NCBI RefSeq assembly: GCF_001439695.1
Contig: NZ_JYLL01000007.1
Coordinates: 124,001-188,000 of the forward strand
Origin: Pseudomonas veronii
GTDB lineage: Bacteria > Pseudomonadota > Gammaproteobacteria > Pseudomonadales > Pseudomonadaceae
DNA length: 64,000 bases
Direction: 5' to 3'
Below the pieces are notes generated by a model. The model did not search any database. It was not told the origin of the DNA and saw only the letters and a list, made by a program, of their open reading frames with translations. Position numbers and translations under genes: made by a program. Positions 51,157-60,321 of the stretch are shown here, one piece after another (position 1 is the first letter of the stretch; the number at the start of each line of letters is the position of its first letter).

Positions 51157-51176
51157 CTGCAATGCAATGCAATAAA

Positions 51177-51269
51177 AATGTGGGAGGGGGCTTGCCCCCG
51201 ATAGCGGTGTTTCAGCTACAGATAGGCTGACTGACACACCTCCATCGGGGGCAAGCCCCCTCCCACATT
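51177..51269. repeat. REPIN-type inverted repeat
   Basis: Near-perfect arms AATGTGGGAGGGGGCTTGCC.. (from 51177) and ..GGCAAGCCCCCTCCCACATT (to 51269). This copy carries GCCCCCGAT where others have GCTCCCGAT on both sides, so the change is compensated in the two arms. It separates the flavin reductase gene from a small convergent gene. Confidence 0.87.
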
Positions 51270-51285
51270 AGATCAGCGGCGTGCG

Positions 51286-51531
51286 TTAGTTTGTGGCAGT
51301 CGCCCAGGTCAACTGACCTTCTGCGTCGACGTCGGTCAACAACTCAAGGTGCAGCGTCGCCGCATCATCGGCATCGGATGCCGTCTTGAACTTCTGTCCA
51401 TCCAGGATCTTGTGAAACTGCGGTGCGCCCATGCCATCGAGTGCCTTGACGGCGACGGCGGCGCTGTAGCCTCCTTCGCCCGGTACTACGGCGGAAACGG
51501 CTTCGTGGTGGGCAAATTGTTTACGTGCCAT
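51286..51531 (-). CDS. Small hypothetical protein
   Basis: 81-residue protein MARKQFAHHEAVSAVVPGEG... ending QLTWATATN, with no recognised domain. It is moderately acidic and lacks membrane segments. AGGACC eight bases before the ATG (51529-51531) supports the start; a longer frame to 51798 is antisense-like and out of step with this site. It lies downstream of the monooxygenase-like gene on the same strand with a 41-base gap, so the two are probably co-transcribed. Confidence 0.65.
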   Translation of the reverse strand: MARKQFAHHEAVSAVVPGEGGYSAAVAVKALDGMGAPQFHKILDGQKFKTASDADDAATLHLELLTDVDAEGQLTWATATN

Positions 51532-51572
51532 GTTGCAGGTCCTGGCCAATGGAAAGTCGGCCATTCTAAACC

Positions 51573-51914
51573 CTAACCGGCGAGTTGCAGGTACTCGCCG
51601 TAAGCACTGGCGGCGGATGCATCGGTGAAGGTCTGGAAGTCCATGCTGCGCACGACTGCGTCGTTCAACAGCTCGGTGAAGATCATCAGGGCTGGCGAGT
51701 TGAAGTAGGCACTCATCGCCTGCTCGCTGCTCCAGAGGCCCGAGACCAGCCAGACATCGGGGTCGACCTGGGAATGCTGCAACGAAAATTGCAGGCAACC
51801 CTGAGCCTGACGGCCCGGTTCGATCAAACTGCTCAAACGAGCACCGAGTTCGGTGCTGCAGCCGCTACGGGCGCGGATAAAGGCCATATGGCTCGCGGGA
51901 ATGGGGGTGGACAT
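51573..51914 (-). CDS. Antibiotic biosynthesis monooxygenase (ABM) domain protein
   Basis: 113-residue dimeric alpha+beta barrel protein. The order of elements, MAFIRARSGCSTELGARLSSLIEPGRQAQGCLQFSLQHSQ then VWLVSGLWSSEQAMSAYFNSPAL, is typical of ABM (YgiN-like) proteins. No metal or cofactor is expected. GGGAGA stands eight bases before the ATG (51912-51914). It is transcribed away from the AraC regulator gene, its likely regulator. Confidence 0.82.
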   Translation of the reverse strand: MSTPIPASHMAFIRARSGCSTELGARLSSLIEPGRQAQGCLQFSLQHSQVDPDVWLVSGLWSSEQAMSAYFNSPALMIFTELLNDAVVRSMDFQTFTDASAASAYGEYLQLAG

Positions 51915-52241
51915 GTTCGACTCTCCCGTTGAGAAGTGATGCTCGGCAAACACTGTGAGGGTGTGTTGCCACAGGATCAAAGATAACGGCGCGGGTCGAG
52001 GCGCGGTTAGTCGATTCCTGCCGGCTTATTGCACAATCCTGCGAAAAGCGTAGACAGGACGATTGCCCGCCGGTTTTATTCCACCGGCAAACGCCTTGTT
52101 TCAGGGACGTGACAACCGCCGCGCTTGCCTGATTCACGCAGCTTCGCAGGATCAGGCAAGGATCGAGCAGAATCGACATAACACGGTTTGCACCGCCACC
52201 GCTAAGCTGAGCCCATCAAAGAAGCCTGCAGAGGACGCCCT
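51915..52241. other. Divergent promoter region between the ABM and AraC genes
   Basis: These 327 bases hold the promoters of two opposite genes and no reading frame of note. Besides the 10-base inverted repeat at 52124-52160, there is a TCCTG...CAGGA pair around 52037-52060 and a GCCGGT...ACCGGC pair around 52070-52089. Confidence 0.55.
52124..52160. promoter_or_regulatory. Inverted repeat in the AraC-gene promoter region
   Basis: CTTGCCTGAT (52124-52133) and ATCAGGCAAG (52151-52160) are a perfect ten-base inverted pair with a 17-base spacer, about 80-118 bases before the AraC start codon. It could be an operator or an RNA hairpin. Confidence 0.45.
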
Positions 52242-53171
52242 ATGTCGTCGCCCGAACCTAAGCCCGTGCCCCTCGATGCCGAGATGGAAAAACAGCGCGC
52301 CGAACTGGCCAGCATCGTGCGTCGGCATACCTGGGAAGACGGCTCCTACGGTACGGCGATCACGTCACTGTTCCTGAACCGCCACAACACCCCGCGCGAC
52401 TTCAGCCCGGTGCTGGTGGAGCCCGCCTTGTGCATCCTGGCCAATGGCCGCAAGGAAGTGCGCCTGGCCGATGAAATCTTCGCCTATGACCCGCTCAATT
52501 ACCTGGTGTTTTCGGTGTCGATGCCCGTGGCCGGGCGGATCATCGATGCCACCGCGCAAGACCCGAACCTGTCGATCCGCATCAACATCGACCCGGCGCA
52601 GCTCACCGCCCTGATCGCAGAAGCCGGACCGATGGGCGTGCCATCGCGCCCGACTGCGCGTGGGATGTACGTCGACCGCCTCGACAACCAACTGCTCGAC
52701 GCCGTACTGCGCTTGACGCGCTTGCTCGATTCGCCCAAAGACATCGCCATGCTGGCGCCGTTGATCAACCGTGAAATTCTCTACCGCTTGTTACGTGGGC
52801 CGCAGGGCTATCGGCTGTATGAAATTGCCGTAGCCAACAGTCAGAGTCATCGGGTCAGCCAGGCGATCAAATGGCTCAATGGCAACTACGAACAACCGCT
52901 GCGCATCGATGACCTGGCCAGGGAAGTGAACCTGAGCGTCTCGACCTTGCACCACCGCTTCAAGGCCATCACCGCGATGAGCCCGCTGCAATACCAGAAG
53001 CAGTTGCGCTTGCAGGAGGCGCGGCGGCTGATGCTTGCCGAAGGGCTGGAAGCCTCCGCGGCGGGGTATCGGGTGGGGTATGAAAGCCCGTCGCAGTTCA
53101 GCCGCGAATACAGCCGGCTGTTTGGTGCGCCGCCACTGCGGGATTTGGCCAGGTTGCGTCAGAGCGTGTGA
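52242..53171 (+). CDS. AraC family transcriptional regulator
   Basis: 309-residue regulator. The N-terminal half matches AraC_N (FSPVLVEPALCILANGRKEVRLADEIFAYDPLNYLVFSVSMPV), a ligand domain found in regulators of alcohol or aldehyde reductases. The C-terminal pair of helix-turn-helix motifs is seen as QPLRIDDLAREVNLSVSTLHHRFK and SAAGYRVGYESPSQFSREYSRLFG. It is divergent from the ABM gene, the probable target. Confidence 0.9.
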   Translation: MSSPEPKPVPLDAEMEKQRAELASIVRRHTWEDGSYGTAITSLFLNRHNTPRDFSPVLVEPALCILANGRKEVRLADEIFAYDPLNYLVFSVSMPVAGRIIDATAQDPNLSIRINIDPAQLTALIAEAGPMGVPSRPTARGMYVDRLDNQLLDAVLRLTRLLDSPKDIAMLAPLINREILYRLLRGPQGYRLYEIAVANSQSHRVSQAIKWLNGNYEQPLRIDDLAREVNLSVSTLHHRFKAITAMSPLQYQKQLRLQEARRLMLAEGLEASAAGYRVGYESPSQFSREYSRLFGAPPLRDLARLRQSV

Positions 53172-53175
53172 TTCA

Positions 53176-53196
53176 GCGCCCCTCCCACATTTGATC
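53176..53196. repeat. Solitary REP half-element
   Basis: GCGCCCCTCCCACATTTGATC matches one outer end of the REPIN elements in this window (compare 59627-59645) but lacks a partner arm. It fills the gap between the araC-type gene and gtrS. Confidence 0.55.
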
Positions 53197-53207
53197 GGCG
53201 GCGCTGC

Positions 53208-54677
53208 TTAGTCGAGGGTGCGGGGCAGTTGCAAGGTGACCCGCAAACCACCCTCGCGCAAATTCTGCAAACTCACTTCGCCGCCATGGCTGTGCGCTAT
53301 GTTGCGCGCGATGCCCAGGCCCAGGCCGTAGCCCTGCTGCTGGCCAGCGAGGCGGAAGTGCGGTTCGAAGACTTGCTCCAGGCGCTGTTCCGGCACGCCG
53401 GGGCCTTCGTCGTCGACGTGCAGGATGAACTCCGCGCCATCGTCCTCGATATGCAAATGGGCGTTCTGCCCGTATTTCAATGCGTTGTCGATCAGGTTGC
53501 CGATGCAGCGCTTGAGCGCCAGCGGCTTGCCCGGGTACGGCGCCAACGCGCGCCCATGCTGGGTCACGCGGCCGTTGCCGTTGGGCGCCAGGTACGGTTC
53601 CACCAGACAGTCGAGCACATGGTTGAGGTCCACCGGCTCGATGTTTTCGTGGATGTCGGTGTCTTTCACGCATTGCAGCGCACCTTTGACCAGCAACTCC
53701 AACTCGTCCAGGTCGCGGCCGAATTTGGTTTGCAGGTTTTCATCTTCAAGCAATTCAACCCGCAGGCGCAGGCGTGTGATCGGTGTGCGCAAGTCGTGGG
53801 AAATTGCACTGAACAACTGGCTGCGCTCGGTGAGGTAACGGCTGATGCGCTCGCGCATGGCATTGAAGGCGCGCCCCACTTCGACCACTTCACTGCCGCC
53901 GCCTTCGGCCACCGGCTCCACGTCGGCGCCCAGCGACATGTCCCGCGCCGCCCGCGCCAGGCGCTTGAGCGGCCGGCTCTGCCAGTGGACCAACAGGCCG
54001 ATGAACAGCAGCAAAAAGCCGCTGGTCAGCACGATAAACCACACTTGCTGCGACGGCAGACCTTGTTCTTCGAGGCTGGTGTACGGCTCGGGCAACAGCG
54101 AGGCGATGTACAGCCATTCGCCGGGGGCGAGTTGGATCTGGGTGACCAGCACGGGCGGGTTCACCGGTTCCAGGGTCAGCGCGTAATGCGCCCAGGAGCG
54201 TGGCAGCTCATCGAGTTTCAACCCGGCATTGAAGATGCGCAGGTCTTCGGCGCTGACGAATTCCACCGAGATATGCACATCGGCGCCCAAGGTCTGGCGC
54301 AACACTTCATCGACCGCCTTGAGCACCGCTTGCTTGCGCGGGGTCTGCGGCAAGATCGCCATGTCCAGCGGGCGGTCGTTGAGCGTCACCACAAACCGTG
54401 TGCCGCCCATGCTGCGCAATTGGTCGAGGACCAACGGGCGATAAGCCACCGGCAACGAACGGAAATAGCTCACGCTGGCCGTCATCGAATGCGCCAGGCT
54501 GCGGGCGCTGGTGACCAGGCCTTCGAGCTGGGTGGCGCGCAATTGCGAGACCCAGATCACGCTGGACAGCGCCTGGGCGAACAGCACCGCGAGCAGCGTC
54601 AGCAGGAGCATGCGCCCGAGCAGCGAGCGCGGCACCGGGAAGCGGCGGCGACGTTCGCTCAGGTGTTCAGTGGACAC
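53208..54677 (-). CDS. gtrS: Sensor histidine kinase GtrS
   Basis: About 489 residues. It has an N-terminal helix (about 20-45), a periplasmic sensor domain, a second helix near 182-200, a HAMP domain, H-box SAISHDLRTPITRLRLRVELLED and an ATPase domain with NLIDNALKYG and GYGLGLGIARNIAHSHGG. GtrS senses 2-ketogluconate or 6-phosphogluconate in P. aeruginosa and phosphorylates GltR. I chose the GTG at 54675-54677, inside the end of gltR; a TTG three codons earlier is also possible. The glucose ABC transporter genes that follow in other species are not here. Confidence 0.85.
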   Translation of the reverse strand: MSTEHLSERRRRFPVPRSLLGRMLLLTLLAVLFAQALSSVIWVSQLRATQLEGLVTSARSLAHSMTASVSYFRSLPVAYRPLVLDQLRSMGGTRFVVTLNDRPLDMAILPQTPRKQAVLKAVDEVLRQTLGADVHISVEFVSAEDLRIFNAGLKLDELPRSWAHYALTLEPVNPPVLVTQIQLAPGEWLYIASLLPEPYTSLEEQGLPSQQVWFIVLTSGFLLLFIGLLVHWQSRPLKRLARAARDMSLGADVEPVAEGGGSEVVEVGRAFNAMRERISRYLTERSQLFSAISHDLRTPITRLRLRVELLEDENLQTKFGRDLDELELLVKGALQCVKDTDIHENIEPVDLNHVLDCLVEPYLAPNGNGRVTQHGRALAPYPGKPLALKRCIGNLIDNALKYGQNAHLHIEDDGAEFILHVDDEGPGVPEQRLEQVFEPHFRLAGQQQGYGLGLGIARNIAHSHGGEVSLQNLREGGLRVTLQLPRTLD

Positions 54678-55401
54678 TGCCGGCAACCACGCTGGCTGCC
54701 AGTTGATAACCGCTGCCGCGCACGGTGCGGATCAGCCTCGGCGGTTTTTCCGTGTCGCGCAGACGTTGGCGCAGGCGGCTGACGGCCATGTCGACGATCC
54801 GGTCGAGCGGCATCAGGTCGCGGCCACGGGTGGCGTTGCCGATGGTGTCGCGGTCGAGGATCTGTTGCGGGTGGTCGAGAAACAGCTTGAGCAGGGCAAA
54901 GTCGGCCCCGGAGAGGATCACCTCTTCACCGTCGACGTGAAACAGTCGGTGGCTGATCGTGTCCAGGCGCCATTCATCGAACGCCAACACGTCGCCATTG
55001 CCGCCGCGCTCCTGGCCGAACTGGCAGCGGCGCAACAGTGCCTTGATCCGCGCCTGCAACTCGCGGGGGCTGAAAGGCTTGCCGATGTAGTCGTCGGCGC
55101 CCAGCTCCAGGCCGATCACACGGTCGGCTTCGTCGGAACTGGCGGTGAGCATGATGATCGGCACCTGCGCCTGGCGCGGGTGCTGGCGAATCCAGCGACA
55201 CAGGCTGAAGCCGTCTTCGTCCGGCAACATCACATCGAGGATGACCAGGTCGCACGGCGCCTCGTCCATCGCCTGACGGAACCCCGCACCGTCCGGCACG
55301 CCACGCACCTGGAAACCGGCGCGACTGAGGTAGGTTTGCAGCAATTCGCGGATTTCCTGGTCGTCGTCGACGAGGAGAATCGATTTACTGATTACGCTCA
55401 C
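54667..55401 (-). CDS. gltR: OmpR-family response regulator GltR
   Basis: 244-residue regulator with a receiver domain (Asp56 in VILDVMLPDEDG) and an OmpR-type winged helix (LDTISHRLFHVDGEEVILSGADFALLKLFLDHPQQILDRD, LRQRLRD, IRTVRGSGYQLA). GltR controls glucose uptake and edd/glk regulon genes in pseudomonads. The start is a GTG with an AAGGAGG six bases away. It sits downstream of glk and upstream of gtrS, the partner kinase. Confidence 0.9.
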   Translation of the reverse strand: MSVISKSILLVDDDQEIRELLQTYLSRAGFQVRGVPDGAGFRQAMDEAPCDLVILDVMLPDEDGFSLCRWIRQHPRQAQVPIIMLTASSDEADRVIGLELGADDYIGKPFSPRELQARIKALLRRCQFGQERGGNGDVLAFDEWRLDTISHRLFHVDGEEVILSGADFALLKLFLDHPQQILDRDTIGNATRGRDLMPLDRIVDMAVSRLRQRLRDTEKPPRLIRTVRGSGYQLAASVVAGSVH

Positions 55402-55430
55402 GGGGTCCTCCTTGTTGTTATGGCCATGTT

Positions 55431-55528
55431 GTAGGAGCGAGCTTGCTCGCGAAAATCCTGAGGCTGCCGCGTATCACCTGATGCGCTTCGTTATCGTCAA
55501 CGTTCTTCGCGAGCAAGCTCGCTCCTAC
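55431..55528. repeat. REPIN-type inverted repeat (GTAGGAGCGAGCTTGCTCGCGAA family)
   Basis: Complementary arms GTAGGAGCGAGCTTGCTCGCGAA.. from 55431 and ..TTCGCGAGCAAGCTCGCTCCTAC to 55528, about 50 bases apart. A third sequence group. The right end overlaps the glk stop codon: the TAG read on the minus strand is the TAG of the repeat end GTAGGAGC. Confidence 0.85.
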
Positions 55529-56484
55529 ATGGCGAATGCCTGTTCAAGCGCCACACCCGCCCCGGTCAACCCGGAATACGGCGCCGTCACCAGCCATACC
55601 GGAATGCCCTTGAAATAGTCGCTCATGCAGCCTTTGTCACTGAAGCTCTTGGCAAAATCGCTGTGGATAAAGAAGTCGGCAAACCGCGGGATCACCCCGC
55701 CGACGATATACACACCGCCCCGTGCGCCGGTGGTCAGGACGTTGTTACCGGCTACGCGGCCCAGCCAGATACTGAACTGGTTCAACACTTCCATCGCCAC
55801 CGGGTCGCCGGCCAGGCCTGCCGCCGTGATCGCTTCCGGCGTATCCAGCACCGGCGAGTGACCATCCACCGCACAGATCGCCCGATACACCCGTGGCAAA
55901 CCTGCACCACTCAAGGCGCTTTCGGCGCTGACATGGCCGATCTCATTGTAAATGTGCTGCCACAGCTGGGCTTCCCGCGGGCTGCTCAGGGGCAGGTCGA
56001 CATGGCCGCCCTCCCCCGGCAACGCGGCCCAACGGCCGCCGCCCAGGTCGAGCAAGGTGCCGACGCCCAGGCCGGTGCCCGGACCGATCACCACCGCCGG
56101 GCGCAACGGTTCCGGCGTGCCAGGGCAGACCACGCAGAATTCGTCGGGCCTCAAGCGGGTCATGCCCAGGGCCATGGCCGAGAAGTCATTGACCAGCAGC
56201 AGTTCATCCACCTGCAAGGTGTTGCAAAACGCAGTCTTACTCAGGCGCCAGTGGTTGTTGGTGAATTTAAATTCATCACCGCTCACCGGCCCGGCCACCG
56301 ACAGGCACACCGCGCCGACGTCGCCGATCGCCAGGCCTTCTTCCTTGAGGTAGACCTTGATCGCGTCCTCAGGGCTTTTATGATCCGCGGTGGCCTGCAC
56401 CCGGATCGAATGCAGTGCCTGATCCCGCCACAACGCAAACCGGGCGTTGGTACCGCCAATATCACCGACCAGCGCAAGCTTCAC
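55525..56484 (-). CDS. glk: Glucokinase
   Basis: 319-residue glucokinase of the E. coli Glk family. It begins with the ATP-binding [14 protein letters not shown], then [35 protein letters not shown] and [10 protein letters not shown], which carry glucose-binding residues, and ends with [11 protein letters not shown]. The start is a GTG overlapping the edd stop as GTGA, so translation is coupled. The stop TAG lies inside a REPIN. It feeds the Entner-Doudoroff pathway. Confidence 0.95.
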   Translation of the reverse strand: MKLALVGDIGGTNARFALWRDQALHSIRVQATADHKSPEDAIKVYLKEEGLAIGDVGAVCLSVAGPVSGDEFKFTNNHWRLSKTAFCNTLQVDELLLVNDFSAMALGMTRLRPDEFCVVCPGTPEPLRPAVVIGPGTGLGVGTLLDLGGGRWAALPGEGGHVDLPLSSPREAQLWQHIYNEIGHVSAESALSGAGLPRVYRAICAVDGHSPVLDTPEAITAAGLAGDPVAMEVLNQFSIWLGRVAGNNVLTTGARGGVYIVGGVIPRFADFFIHSDFAKSFSDKGCMSDYFKGIPVWLVTAPYSGLTGAGVALEQAFAM

Positions 56485-58307
56485 TTAAGCGTCTCCAAGG
56501 CACAGGTAAAGGCGCTGGCGCCTTGCTCTGCGGAGCTTGCGGCCAAGCGCATAAATGCAAACAGCTCGCGACCGGCCCCCACGTTATTGCCCAACAGGCC
56601 CGTGGCAGGTGTGCGCGCTGCAAATTCTTCGGCGTCCACCTTAAGCTCCAAGGTGCCTTTGACGCCATCCACACGAATGATATCGCCATCGCGCACCCGT
56701 GCCAGCGGCCCGCCGCTCTGGGCTTCGGGGTTGACATGGATCGCGGCGGGGATCTTACCCGACGCGCCGGACATGCGCCCGTCCGTTACCAGCGCCACTT
56801 TGAAGCCACGGTCCTGCAACACGCCGAGGAACGGCGTCATCTTGTGCAATTCGGGCATGCCGTTGGAGCGCGGCCCCTGGAAGCGCATCACCGCGACAAA
56901 GTCTTTTTCCAACTGACCGGCCTTGAACGCATCGGCCAGATCTTGCTGGTCCTGGAACACCACCGCTGGGGCTTCGACGACCTGGTGCTCGGGGGCCACG
57001 GCGGAGACTTTCATCACGCCACGGCCGAGGTTGCCTTGCATCACGCGCAAGCCACCTTCGGGCGAGAACGCGCGGGCCACCGGGCGCAGGATGGCTTCGT
57101 CGAGGCTTTCGATCGGGCCGTCGCGCCAGATCAGTTCGCCGTCGACCAGGAACGGTTCCTGGATGTAGCGGCTCAGGCCTTTGCCGGCCACGGTGTTGAC
57201 GTCTTCGTGAAGCAGGCCGGCTTCGAGCAGTTCGCGGATCAGGAACGACATGCCGCCCGCCGCCTGGAAGTGGTTGATGTCGGCTTTGCCGTTTGGATAG
57301 ACGTGGGACAGGGTCGGCACCACCTCGGAGAGGTCGGCCATGTCCTGCCAGGTCAGGATGATCCCCGCCGACATGGCGATGGCCGGCATGTGCAGGGTGT
57401 GGTTGGTGGAACCACCGGTAGCGTTGAGCGCAACGATGGCATTGACGATGGATTTTTCGTCGACGATCTCGCCGATCGGCGTGAAGTTGCCGTTGGCCTT
57501 GGTCAGGCGCGTGACCTGATGCGCGGCTTCGCGGGTCAGCGCGTCACGCAGCGGCGTGTACGGGTTGACGAACGAGGCGCCGGGCAAATGCAGGCCCATC
57601 ACTTCCATCAGCAACTGGTTGGTATTGGCGGTGCCATAGAAGGTGCAGGTGCCGGGGCTGTGGTAGGACTTCATCTCCGACTCCAGCAGCTCTTCGCGGC
57701 TGGCCTTGCCTTCGGCGTAGCGCTGGCGCACGTCGGCCTTCTGCTTGTTGGAGATGCCCGACGGCATTGGCCCGCCAGGAACGAAGATCATCGGCAGATG
57801 GCCGTAGCGCAGGGCGCCCATCATCAGGCCGGGGACGATCTTGTCGCAGATGCCCAACATCAGCGCGGCGTCGAACATGTTGTGGGACAGCGCTACCGCC
57901 GTGGACATGGCGATGACTTCACGGCTGAGCAGGCTCAGCTCCATGCCCGGCTCGCCTTGGGTCACGCCGTCGCACATGGCGGGCGTGCCGCCGGCGAACT
58001 GGCCGACCGAGCCGACTTCGCGCAGGGCTTTTTTGATCTGGTCCGGGAAATGTTCATACGGCTGGTGCGCCGAGAGCATGTCGTTATATGACGAAACAAT
58101 TGCCACGTTGGCGGCATTCATCATACGCAGACTATTTTTATCTTCGGTGCCGCAACCGGCCACGCCGTGGGCAAAGTTGGCGCATTGCAGCTTGCCGCGC
58201 ATCGGGCCGTCGCTGGCGGCGCCGCGAATGAGCGCAAGGTAAGCCTCACGGGTTGCACGACTGCGGGCGATAAGCCGATCGGTGACCTCAAGAACGCGGG
58301 GATGCAT
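56481..58307 (-). CDS. edd: Phosphogluconate dehydratase
   Basis: 608-residue [4Fe-4S] dehydratase of the IlvD/Edd family that converts 6-phosphogluconate to KDPG. Motifs include [71 protein letters not shown] with cluster Cys residues, and [20 protein letters not shown] is nine bases before the ATG (58305-58307). It shares its promoter region with the divergent gap gene. Confidence 0.96.
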   Translation of the reverse strand: MHPRVLEVTDRLIARSRATREAYLALIRGAASDGPMRGKLQCANFAHGVAGCGTEDKNSLRMMNAANVAIVSSYNDMLSAHQPYEHFPDQIKKALREVGSVGQFAGGTPAMCDGVTQGEPGMELSLLSREVIAMSTAVALSHNMFDAALMLGICDKIVPGLMMGALRYGHLPMIFVPGGPMPSGISNKQKADVRQRYAEGKASREELLESEMKSYHSPGTCTFYGTANTNQLLMEVMGLHLPGASFVNPYTPLRDALTREAAHQVTRLTKANGNFTPIGEIVDEKSIVNAIVALNATGGSTNHTLHMPAIAMSAGIILTWQDMADLSEVVPTLSHVYPNGKADINHFQAAGGMSFLIRELLEAGLLHEDVNTVAGKGLSRYIQEPFLVDGELIWRDGPIESLDEAILRPVARAFSPEGGLRVMQGNLGRGVMKVSAVAPEHQVVEAPAVVFQDQQDLADAFKAGQLEKDFVAVMRFQGPRSNGMPELHKMTPFLGVLQDRGFKVALVTDGRMSGASGKIPAAIHVNPEAQSGGPLARVRDGDIIRVDGVKGTLELKVDAEEFAARTPATGLLGNNVGAGRELFAFMRLAASSAEQGASAFTCALETLK

Positions 58308-58427
58308 GTGTAGAACTCCAGGCTAACGGATGTGGCGACCTGAGTGTCTATGCTGATCAAACGCCCGCGGCACATGGGATGGCAGAGAGTCGTTTGGATC
58401 ATCGGACCAGTTGATTCAGGTCACTCG

Positions 58428-58442
58428 TTGTAGATTGAACAA
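58428..58442. promoter_or_regulatory. HexR-type operator (edd side)
   Basis: TTGTAGATTGAACAA fits the HexR consensus TTGT-N7/8-ACAA with a seven-base spacer. It lies about 120 bases upstream of edd and 85 bases upstream of gap. HexR represses these genes in Pseudomonas until KDPG releases it. Confidence 0.7.
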
Positions 58443-58489
58443 AATATTGCCACTAAAAAGGCTTGTTTTCTATTTTTATGCGAATAATC

Positions 58490-58504
58490 TTGTAATTCTT
58501 ACAA
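58490..58504. promoter_or_regulatory. HexR-type operator (gap side)
   Basis: TTGTAATTCTTACAA is a TTGT-N7-ACAA palindrome about 25 bases before the gap ATG. The two operators in this gap are 62 bases apart, close to six helical turns. Confidence 0.7.
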
Positions 58505-58528
58505 CAAATCGACGACAGGCACTCTTCA

Positions 58529-59530
58529 ATGACTCTTCGAATCGCAATCAATGGTTTTGGCCGTATCGGCCGCAATGTCCTGCGCGCACTGTATACCCAA
58601 GGCTATCGCCAGGATTTGCAGATCGTCGCGATCAATGACTTGGGCGACAGCTCGATCAATGCCCACCTGCTCAAATACGACACCGTCCACGGTACTTTCG
58701 ATGCAGAAGTCGCACACGATCAGGAAAGCCTGACCGTCAATGGTGACCGGATCGCCGTCAGTGCCATTCGCAACCCGGCCGAGCTGCCCTGGGCTGCGCA
58801 CAATATCGACGTGGTGTTCGAATGCACCGGCCTGTTCACCGACCGGGCCAAGGCTGCTGCCCATATTAGCGCCGGCGCGCGCAAGGTGATCATCTCTGCC
58901 CCGGCCAAAGGCGCGGATGCCACCGTGGTCTACGGGGTAAATCATGACATTTTGCGTCAATCCCACCAGATCATCTCCAATGCTTCCTGCACCACCAACT
59001 GCCTGGCACCCGTGGCCCAGGTGCTGCACCGCGAGCTGGGCATCGAGAGCGGCCTGATGACCACCATCCATGCCTACACCAACGACCAGAACCTGACCGA
59101 CGTCTACCACACCGACCCCTACCGCGCGCGCTCGGCCACCCAGAACATGATCCCGAGCAAGACCGGCGCCGCCGAAGCGGTCGGCCTGGTGCTGCCGGAA
59201 CTGGCGGGCAAGCTGACCGGCATGGCCGTGCGGGTGCCGGTGATCAACGTATCGCTGGTGGACCTGACCGTGCAGTTGAAGAAAGACGCTACCGCCGAGG
59301 AAGTCAACGCGCTGCTCAAGGAAGCCAGCCAGCACTCGAAGATCCTCGGCTACAACACCCTGCCGCTGGTTTCCAGTGACTTCAACCACAACCCGCTGTC
59401 GTCGATCTTCGACGCCAACCACACCAAGTCCAGCGGCAAACTGCTGAAAGTGCTGGCCTGGTACGACAACGAGTGGGGCTTCTCCAACCGCATGCTGGAC
59501 AACTGCCTGGCGCTCTGCAACGCCGAATAA
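58529..59530 (+). CDS. gap: Glyceraldehyde-3-phosphate dehydrogenase, type I
   Basis: 333-residue GAPDH. Starts [21 protein letters not shown] (Rossmann NAD fold). The active site is [18 protein letters not shown] with catalytic Cys154; [35 protein letters not shown] and [11 protein letters not shown] follow. It is divergent from edd, the usual arrangement in pseudomonads, where this paralogue serves hexose catabolism. The start codon has only a weak ribosome site. Confidence 0.95.
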   Translation: MTLRIAINGFGRIGRNVLRALYTQGYRQDLQIVAINDLGDSSINAHLLKYDTVHGTFDAEVAHDQESLTVNGDRIAVSAIRNPAELPWAAHNIDVVFECTGLFTDRAKAAAHISAGARKVIISAPAKGADATVVYGVNHDILRQSHQIISNASCTTNCLAPVAQVLHRELGIESGLMTTIHAYTNDQNLTDVYHTDPYRARSATQNMIPSKTGAAEAVGLVLPELAGKLTGMAVRVPVINVSLVDLTVQLKKDATAEEVNALLKEASQHSKILGYNTLPLVSSDFNHNPLSSIFDANHTKSSGKLLKVLAWYDNEWGFSNRMLDNCLALCNAE

Positions 59531-59535
59531 TCTTT

Positions 59536-59640
59536 TGTGGGAGGGGCGGCTCGACGGTTCGACTTGCTCCCGATGGCGGTGTATCAGTCATGCATGTGTT
59601 GACTGACATTCCGTAATCGGGAGCAAGCCGCTCCCACATT
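59536..59640. repeat. REPIN variant with an inserted segment
   Basis: The right arm (..AATCGGGAGCAAGCCGCTCCCACATT) is normal, but the left arm reads TGTGGGAGGGG, then 16 extra bases CGGCTCGACGGTTCGA (59547-59562), then CTTGCTCCCGAT. The extra segment holds its own TCGA..TCGA palindrome. Located between gap and the ECF sigma gene. Confidence 0.75.
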
Positions 59641-59686
59641 TGATCGGTAGAGGCCCAGAGAAACAGCCACTTGCCATTTGTGCTGA

Positions 59687-59701
59687 TGATACGCATTATC
59701 A
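59687..59701 (+). promoter_or_regulatory. Fur box upstream of the ECF sigma factor
   Basis: TGATACGCATTATCA matches the 7-1-7 Fur pattern TGATAAT-N-ATTATCA at 12 of 14 positions. It ends about 27 bases before the sigma factor start, so iron repression of the sigma gene is likely. Confidence 0.75.
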
Positions 59702-59728
59702 TTAACTACAAATCGGTCCGGTATCGCT

Positions 59729-60247
59729 GTGAGCCAATCTCGCTTCAACCAAGTCTTTCTCACCCAACGGGTGATTCTGCTACGCACCTTGCAGCGGATG
59801 GTGAACAACCACAGCACCGCCGAGGACCTGTTGCAGGAAACCTACCTGCGCGTGACCCGGGCCCTGGGCGAGCGGCCGATCGATCACCTCGAACCCTTCG
59901 TCTACCAGACCGCGCGCAACCTCGCGCTGGATCACTTGCGTTCACGCAGGATACAGGCGCGCACACTGCAGGAAGATGTCCCGCTGGACGTCCTGCAAAG
60001 CGTCGCCGCCCCCATCAGCACGCCCGAAGACGCGACCCAGGCCGAGCAACTGCTTGAGCACCTGAGCATCAGCCTCGGCCAATTGAGTGCCCGCCAGCAA
60101 CGGATTTTCATCCTCAGCCGCCTGCACGGTTGCAGTTACCAGGAGATTGCCGATCAATTGGAAGTGTCCTTGAGCACGGTGCAAAAGGAACTGAAATTGA
60201 TCATGGCCATCTGTGTAGGTGTGGCCGAACGGCTGGATCAGCCTTAA
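59729..60247 (+). CDS. ECF sigma factor, FecI-like
   Basis: 172-residue ECF sigma factor. Region 2 is QRVILLRTLQRMVNNHSTAEDLLQETYLRV..PFVYQTARNLALDHLRSRR, and region 4 is QLSARQQRIFILSRLHGCSYQEIADQLEVSLSTVQKELKL. The start is a GTG (59729-59731) without a good ribosome site. It forms a cell-surface signalling set with the FecR-like gene and TonB receptor downstream. The set corresponds to a haem- or hemoglobin-type system (HasISR or HxuIRA in P. aeruginosa), though other ligands are possible. Confidence 0.9.
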   Translation: MSQSRFNQVFLTQRVILLRTLQRMVNNHSTAEDLLQETYLRVTRALGERPIDHLEPFVYQTARNLALDHLRSRRIQARTLQEDVPLDVLQSVAAPISTPEDATQAEQLLEHLSISLGQLSARQQRIFILSRLHGCSYQEIADQLEVSLSTVQKELKLIMAICVGVAERLDQP

Positions 60248-60321
60248 GCTTCACCCGACAGAAATGTCGACCCAGGCTGTAGGAAAGATAAATAGAACGT
60301 GGCGAAGACCCGAGGCACACC

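Noticed and set aside
56415..58091. A 558-codon plus-strand frame opposite edd
   Set aside because: Antisense shadow of a strongly supported gene.
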